DNA from: Bacillota bacterium
Lineage (GTDB): Bacteria > Bacillota > Clostridia > Christensenellales > Aristaeellaceae
Assembly: GCA_023416585.1 (NCBI GenBank)
Contig: JAEZHM010000153.1
Coordinates: forward strand, 1-10,177
Direction: 5' to 3'
DNA length: 10,177 nucleotides
Part shown: positions 6,129 to 10,177 of the stretch, in pieces
Position numbering within the stretch: position 1 is the first letter of the stretch
Layout: each line of letters begins with the position of its first letter
The notes under the pieces: generated by a model
The model's database searches: none
What the model saw: only the letters and a program-made list of their open reading frames with translations
What the model was told of the DNA's origin: nothing
Position numbers and translations under genes: made by a program

Positions 6129-6157
6129 ATGATACGCTGAATCTACCGGCTTGTCAA
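6129..6157 (-). promoter_or_regulatory. promoter of the T-box/trpXYZ operon
   Basis: Perfect TTGACA (6157-6152), 17-base spacer, TATCAT (6134-6129) on the minus strand. Transcription should begin near 6122, just before stem I of the leader. The bases upstream of the -35 box are AT-rich, like an UP element. The -35 box lies in the 13-base palindrome GGCTTG-A-CAAGCC (6160-6148). Confidence 0.85.
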
Positions 6158-6244
6158 GCCATGATTTTTATACGTTTCATATTCGTAAAAGTATTCGAAA
6201 GCGCCCTGTTTCCCAGCAATGCGGCGAAAACATGGGATCTTTTG

Positions 6245-6253
6245 TGATATAAT
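6245..6253 (+). promoter_or_regulatory. extended -10 promoter of the methyltransferase-hydrolase unit
   Basis: TGATATAAT: a perfect TATAAT at 6248-6253 with the upstream TG of extended -10 promoters. The -35 position (about 6225-6230, CGAAAA) is poor, as is common for this class. Start near 6260, leader about 38 bases. It diverges from the T-box operon promoter, about 95 bases away. Confidence 0.7.
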
Positions 6254-6297
6254 AGGTCCGTTTGTCTAAAGCAAATTCTTTGCAGTGAGGATTACGA

Positions 6298-6897
6298 ATG
6301 CAAAACCGCATGGACTTTTTTAATGCCATAGCCGAAAAATGGGATGATGTTTGCCATCATGACCCAATGAAGATCTACCGCATGCTTGGCATGATGAATA
6401 TACAAAGGGGGTCCTCCTGCCTGGATGTGGGCACAGGCACTGGCGTAATGATCCCGTACCTTATACAGCGCGCGGGTGAAAACGGGAAGATCACCGCCGT
6501 CGATATAGCCGACCAAATGCTGAAGGTGGCGCAAAGCAAATACGCTTCTCCCAATGTGGAATACATCTTAGGCGACGTGCTGGAGGGCAGCTTGCCCTCA
6601 GGCGCTTTCGATGCAGTGGTTTGCTACTCCGTTTTTCCCCACTTCGATGATAAGCAGGCCGCCATACACGTATTGAGCGGATATCTGAAAAAGGGCGGCA
6701 GGCTGCTGATTGGCCATACCCAGAGCCGGGAAATGATCAACCGTATGCATCAGAATGCGGCTGAGCCGGTAAAAGGGGATACCCTGCCGGATATGATGTC
6801 CATCAGGACCTATATGGAAGCGGCCGGACTGGTGGTTGTGAATTGGGAGGACGACGGGGAACTGTTCGCGGTGGTTGGGAAAAAGAGGCTTTTTTAA
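6298..6897 (+). CDS. class I SAM-dependent methyltransferase, substrate unknown
   Basis: A 199-residue cytosolic methyltransferase, the usual length for a single Rossmann-like domain without an added substrate domain. Motif I is LDVGTGTGV (residues 42-50), the acidic residue that binds the SAM ribose is Asp69 in ITAVDI, the motif II to III region reads LGDVLEGSLPSGAFDAVVCYSVFPHF (91-116), and the post-III strand is GGRLLIGHTQSREMINRMH (133-151). HTQSREMINRMH followed by VKGDTLP is a pattern of one small Clostridial subfamily that I cannot name more precisely. The start has GTGAGG seven bases upstream. It is followed after 49 bases by a hydrolase gene on the same strand with its own ribosome site and no visible promoter or terminator between, so the two are probably co-transcribed. 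The methyl acceptor is unknown. Confidence 0.85.
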   Translation: MQNRMDFFNAIAEKWDDVCHHDPMKIYRMLGMMNIQRGSSCLDVGTGTGVMIPYLIQRAGENGKITAVDIADQMLKVAQSKYASPNVEYILGDVLEGSLPSGAFDAVVCYSVFPHFDDKQAAIHVLSGYLKKGGRLLIGHTQSREMINRMHQNAAEPVKGDTLPDMMSIRTYMEAAGLVVVNWEDDGELFAVVGKKRLF

Positions 6898-6946
6898 GCA
6901 GGCCAGTGAAGTATAGAGCATTGGCTCATACATGGGAGATGGATGC

Positions 6947-7705
6947 ATGCGTATACAAAAAAACATCTCATACGGAAACGGGCAGGAGGAAAGGCAAAGT
7001 CTGGATGTCATCCTGCCAGACGGTGAAATACGTGCACTGCTCGTATACTTTCACGGGGGCGGGCTGGAATGCGGCTCCAAAGAGGATGTGAAGAACTTGT
7101 ATGGGCTTACGGATAAGGGGATTGCACTGATCGTGCCCAACTACAGGCTATATCCTATGGCACGCTATCCCGAGTTTATTGAAGATGCGGCGAAGGCCTC
7201 GGCCTGGGCGGTTAAATTCCGCGACGATCATAGCCCAAGCAAGAAGCTGTTTATGTCCGGCAGTTCAGCAGGTGCTTATCTTGCCATGATGCTTTGTTTT
7301 GATTCACGATATATGATATCACATAATATGAACCCGGATGTTTTTGCCGGGTATATTTTTGACGCTGGCCAGCCCACCGTGCATTTCAACGTGCTTCGTG
7401 AAGCGGGATCTTCAGCCCAGGCGGTGCTGGTGGATGAACGTGCGCCCATGTTCCATGTACGTGAAGAGCGAAGCTACCCGCCTATGCTTTTCCTCTGCGC
7501 AGAAAAAGACATGCCGGGAAGGTATGAGCAGACGCTACTGATGCTCTCCGTTTTGAAAAATTTCGGGCATGGTGAAAAGGTATCCTTCCGGCATATGGAG
7601 GGGTACGAACACTGCGAATACGATGATAAGCCCGTATTTCAAGAATTGCTCATGAAATTTATGGATGAACATGAAGAAGATAGATCACGACCCCGAACCC
7701 GATAA
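6947..7705 (+). CDS. alpha/beta hydrolase, HGGG-type carboxylesterase-like
   Basis: A 252-residue cytosolic alpha/beta hydrolase likely to act on esters or related acyl compounds. The oxyanion-hole motif HGGG is at residues 36-39, the nucleophile elbow GSSAG at 105-109 gives Ser107, the probable acid is Asp188 in CAEKD, and the base is His222 in GYEHCEY. The order and spacing are those of the hormone-sensitive-lipase-like and esterase_D-like branch. No signal peptide is present. The ATG at 6947 is chosen over 6932 because GGGAG (6934-6938) lies eight bases before it. The C-terminal tail EHEEDRSRPRTR is charged. Its last 47 bases overlap the end of the opposite-strand gene. No terminator is visible after it. 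It is paired with the methyltransferase, and the pair may modify and demodify the same kind of small molecule, but this is only a guess from position. Confidence 0.88.
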   Translation: MRIQKNISYGNGQEERQSLDVILPDGEIRALLVYFHGGGLECGSKEDVKNLYGLTDKGIALIVPNYRLYPMARYPEFIEDAAKASAWAVKFRDDHSPSKKLFMSGSSAGAYLAMMLCFDSRYMISHNMNPDVFAGYIFDAGQPTVHFNVLREAGSSAQAVLVDERAPMFHVREERSYPPMLFLCAEKDMPGRYEQTLLMLSVLKNFGHGEKVSFRHMEGYEHCEYDDKPVFQELLMKFMDEHEEDRSRPRTR

Positions 7706-8618
7706 CCATTAGCAAGATGGTGAATACTGCCGCGGTGTTTATGCGTTTGATGGCTTTCCGGCTTTGAGCTTCCTTCCCTTCCATATCAAGCAGTTTCTGT
7801 TCCATGCTTTTCAGACGCGCATCCAGCAGGCTTTCTGCTTTTTTCGAGGCGGAGGCCTGCGTTTGCGCATGCTCCTGAAACATGGCCTCTATATTGTCTT
7901 TCGTTGTTTCCATAAGGGAACCAAGGGCCTTTATACGCACGCCAAATGTTTGTTCAGTCTGTTTTGAGCGCTCATCCTGACTATAATAGAAACCGTTCAT
8001 CCATTCCTGGATTTCGGCCTGCTCCCTATCTAGGTAAGCTCTATATTCGGCGCTCTCATTGGCATAGATGGCTGCAAGCTCCGCCCGCTCCGCAGTCAGC
8101 CTTTCTTCAAGCTCAATCCTTTCCATGGCGGCCCGCTTTGCCGCCTCGCGGCTTTCCTGGATGGATATTTCCAGTATTTTTGCGATTCTGCTTTCAAAGC
8201 CGGTAAATTCCAGCCGCATGCGGCGGTAGAGGAGTTCATTGCTGGCGCTTCCTTTAGGTTCCGGTGCGGGCGCCGCCGCGCTGTCCGCCTGTGGGGCGGC
8301 TGCCGGTTTTGCAGGCGCAGTAGCCGTCTTGAGCGGCTCCGCTGGCTTTACTTCAGGACTTGGGAAAATAAAGGCAGTCAGAACAGCTTCTTCGATGCCG
8401 GCGATGCTCTTGTTGTCGAGCGCTTGCCCGACCTTTTTGAATATGCCGTTCAGCAGCCGTATGTGGCTGTCCTGCGATACCCAGGAAACACTGGGGTCCT
8501 TCACCATGTCAAATACGAAGGACATCAGGTCTTTGACCATTTCGTAGCTTAATGTCTGCCCTATGTATCCCTGCAGATGACGGTGGAGGTTCCCTTTCGC
8601 CGTATGTACGATTGCCAT
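7659..8618 (-). CDS. coiled-coil protein with C-terminal membrane anchor, unknown function
   Basis: A 319-residue protein I do not recognise. Four parts are visible. Residues 10-86 look like a helical domain (GYIGQTLSYEMVKDLMSF, VSWVSQDSHIRLLNGIF). Residues 87-127 are an Ala/Pro/Lys-rich linker. Residues 130-292 are charged and helical with heptad-like runs (AAMERIELEERLTAERAEL, ESLLDARLKSMEQKLLDME), a probable long coiled coil. Residues 296-315 are one hydrophobic helix followed only by VHP, so the protein is tail-anchored with the bulk in the cytosol. There is no signal peptide. The frame opens at 8660, but the ATG at 8618 is preferred, as GAGGG lies ten bases upstream and the longer start has no good ribosome site. 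It could be a membrane-tethered scaffold or a structural partner of envelope machinery; the sequence does not decide this. It has its own promoter. Confidence 0.75.
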   Translation of the reverse strand: MAIVHTAKGNLHRHLQGYIGQTLSYEMVKDLMSFVFDMVKDPSVSWVSQDSHIRLLNGIFKKVGQALDNKSIAGIEEAVLTAFIFPSPEVKPAEPLKTATAPAKPAAAPQADSAAAPAPEPKGSASNELLYRRMRLEFTGFESRIAKILEISIQESREAAKRAAMERIELEERLTAERAELAAIYANESAEYRAYLDREQAEIQEWMNGFYYSQDERSKQTEQTFGVRIKALGSLMETTKDNIEAMFQEHAQTQASASKKAESLLDARLKSMEQKLLDMEGKEAQSRKAIKRINTAAVFTILLMVIGFGVVIYLLHVHP

Positions 8619-8691
8619 TGTGCCAACACCCTCATTAACTCGGTTTTGCCATGTATACAAGCATCCATGTGCATAAATTGTCTATTTTTGC

Positions 8692-8720
8692 ATTATAACC
8701 TAACGATAGGATGATAGCAA
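8692..8720 (-). promoter_or_regulatory. promoter of the coiled-coil protein gene
   Basis: TTGCTA (8720-8715), 17-base spacer, TATAAT (8697-8692) on the minus strand. Start near 8685, leader about 67 bases to the ATG at 8618. It lies after the permease terminator, so the gene is transcribed on its own. Confidence 0.75.
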
Positions 8721-8732
8721 TACGCGTGAATG

Positions 8733-8765
8733 AAAAGCACCTCACAGGCATAGCCTGGGAGGTGC
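8733..8765 (-). terminator. intrinsic terminator of the amino-acid permease gene
   Basis: GCACCTC (8737-8743) pairs with GAGGTGC (8759-8765), and inside, past an A/G mismatch, CAGGC with GCCTG around a three-base loop. On the minus strand the stem is followed by TTTTCATT. It lies 45 bases after the permease stop. Confidence 0.8.
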
Positions 8766-8810
8766 GATTTCATACATGTGAAACGTGTAAAGCTCGCTAA
8801 TAGGGCAAAG

Positions 8811-10177
8811 TCATTTTAGCGAATTCCTTTTCGGCGCATACTTGACGCCCGCCGCCATGATGAGAACAAATATAACCAGATAATACACCACAGCCATTTG
8901 ATGCGCAACGCACGCGGCTACCACCATGAACACACAGCTTAATACTGCCAGGCCGGGCATTACAAGGCGCTTGAAGGTGCCAAGTTCTCGTTCCTTCTTC
9001 ATCATCATGAGGAGGATGGGAATGTATCCGGCATACAGCGTTATAATGGGCAGCTCGGAAGTATCGAAGCTGAACGGCCCGAACCATGGGGAACTGCCTG
9101 CGACCTGGAGGACAATTGCGCCATAGAAGTACAATAGCCAGAAGGCGCTAAGCAGGAGGCCCACGATGGCAGAGTTGGACGGCATGTTGGTGGAAGCGTC
9201 CACCTGCTTGAATATGCCGGGCTTGGGGCCCAAGCCGCGGACGGCCAGGGAGTACAAGCCGCGGGTGCAGCCCAGCATGAGGCCGTTTAATGTGCCAAGG
9301 CAGGATATGATGATGAACACGAAGATCAGCGTGCCGGCCACCTGGCCAAAGATGTTCTGGAACGCCAGCTTGGCGCCCGCCTGGCCGCTTTTCATCAGCT
9401 CCGCTGTAGGTACAGCGCCGGCAAGGCCAATATAGTAAAGGATGTATACCGTAACAACGATCAATGAGCCGATGATGAGTGCCTTGGGAAGGTTTCTTTT
9501 GGAATCCTTGATCTCCGAGTTGATGGAGGTGGCAATGATCCAGCCTTCATAAGCGAAGGCTACGGCTACAACAGATTTGAGTAGCCCGTTTCCGGTGCTA
9601 ACGGCTGTGTCCGCCACGCTGGCGAAATTTTGCACAGTCATGCCGTTTGTAAGGCCGATCACCGTTCCGGCTACGGCCATCAGGGTAAGGGGGATCAGCT
9701 TGATCACCGTGGCTGTCACCTGCAGCTTGCCCGCGATAATGGGGGACAGTGCGTTCACCGCGTAGATGGCGATCAGGTAAAAGCCCGCGATGATCATGCA
9801 GGAACCGCCGGTAATATCCCAGTTCAGCAGAACACAGGTGTACCTGGCGGAAACCCAGGCCAGCACGGATGTCAGCGTCGGCTGATAAATGGTTGCCATG
9901 AACCAGCCAACGTAATAGCCGTATTGTTTGCCGACGGAAACCTCGGCATAGTCCACCACGCCGTTGACTTTTTCATGACGTGTGGCCATGGTGGCAAAAG
10001 CATAAGAGCAAATGATCATGATCAGGCCCACAATGCCCCAGGCCGCAATGCCCAGCGGCATGTTGCCGCCTGTAGCCTTCAAAACCGCTTCCGCCTTGAA
10101 AAACACGCCGCTGCCGATGACGATGCCGACCACCATGGAAATTGCCGTGAAAAGACCATACTTCTTCTTAAGGCCGC
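8811..10177 (-). CDS. APC-family amino-acid permease, start outside window
   Basis: A partial gene: the reading frame continues without a stop to the right edge, with GLKKKYGLFTAIS ahead of the first internal Met at 10136, so that Met is not the start. About 455 residues are visible. The protein is a secondary transporter of the amino acid-polyamine-organocation superfamily, probably of the LAT-like branch. Helix 1 has the broken-helix substrate motif GIVIGSGVF. The region before helix 7 reads AFAYEGWIIATSINSEIKD, followed by RNLPKALIIG, which are family signatures. Twelve hydrophobic segments can be counted, as usual for the family. The gene has its own terminator. Substrate and mode (symport or exchange) cannot be told from sequence; no T-box or other regulator is seen because its upstream region is outside the window. 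Confidence 0.92.
   Translation of the reverse strand, partial: GLKKKYGLFTAISMVVGIVIGSGVFFKAEAVLKATGGNMPLGIAAWGIVGLIMIICSYAFATMATRHEKVNGVVDYAEVSVGKQYGYYVGWFMATIYQPTLTSVLAWVSARYTCVLLNWDITGGSCMIIAGFYLIAIYAVNALSPIIAGKLQVTATVIKLIPLTLMAVAGTVIGLTNGMTVQNFASVADTAVSTGNGLLKSVVAVAFAYEGWIIATSINSEIKDSKRNLPKALIIGSLIVVTVYILYYIGLAGAVPTAELMKSGQAGAKLAFQNIFGQVAGTLIFVFIIISCLGTLNGLMLGCTRGLYSLAVRGLGPKPGIFKQVDASTNMPSNSAIVGLLLSAFWLLYFYGAIVLQVAGSSPWFGPFSFDTSELPIITLYAGYIPILLMMMKKERELGTFKRLVMPGLAVLSCVFMVVAACVAHQMAVVYYLVIFVLIMAAGVKYAPKRNSLK

Noticed and set aside
8239..8547. 102-codon + strand Ala/Gly/Ser-rich open frame.
   Set aside because: Shadow of the Ala/Pro linker of the coiled-coil gene on the other strand.
1..10177. 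CRISPR arrays, tRNA or rRNA genes, integrase or transposase genes, toxin-antitoxin pairs.
   Set aside because: Looked for and not found. No regularly spaced repeats, no tRNA-like cloverleaf and no recombinase motifs in any credible frame.

Overview
The window looks like a piece of a Bacillota (Clostridia-type) chromosome of moderate G+C. The reasons are Shine-Dalgarno sites of the AGGAGG type, a T-box leader, sigma-A-like TTGACA/TATAAT promoters, an M29 aminopeptidase and the style of the ABC transporter and amino-acid permease proteins. The genus cannot be set from the sequence alone.

Left part, 1-2475, + strand: an M29-family aminopeptidase, then a glycolytic glyceraldehyde-3-phosphate dehydrogenase (gap) with its own promoter, a palindrome over its -35 box, and a 3' region holding a long imperfect hairpin followed by a bidirectional intrinsic terminator. 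Middle-left, 2476-3081: a small AT-rich gene for a two-helix membrane protein (minus strand), then a gene-less stretch of about 270 bases bounded by imperfect terminal inverted repeats and packed with smaller palindromes. I read it as a MITE-like or intergenic repeat element.

Middle, 3082-6160, minus strand: a three-gene ABC importer operon (lipoprotein binding protein, permease, ATPase). It is preceded by a consensus promoter and a complete T-box leader with specifier UGG (Trp), a UGGC acceptor-pairing bulge that fits the G73 discriminator of bacterial tRNA-Trp, and a terminator with a T-run. This makes the operon a trpXYZ-type tryptophan importer that should be switched on when tRNA-Trp is uncharged.

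Right part: diverging from the T-box operon is a two-gene + strand unit (class I SAM methyltransferase and an HGGG/GxSxG alpha/beta hydrolase). The hydrolase gene overlaps by 47 bases, tail to tail, with a minus-strand gene for an uncharacterised protein: N-terminal domain, Ala/Pro linker, long coiled coil, and a C-terminal membrane anchor. Further right, past a clean terminator, an APC-family amino-acid permease runs off the right edge with its start outside the window.

The theme is amino-acid supply (peptidase, tryptophan import, amino-acid permease) mixed with housekeeping genes. Nothing seen amounts to a clear new multi-gene system. The least explained items are the coiled-coil tail-anchored protein, the MITE-like element, the long gap 3' hairpin and the small membrane protein.
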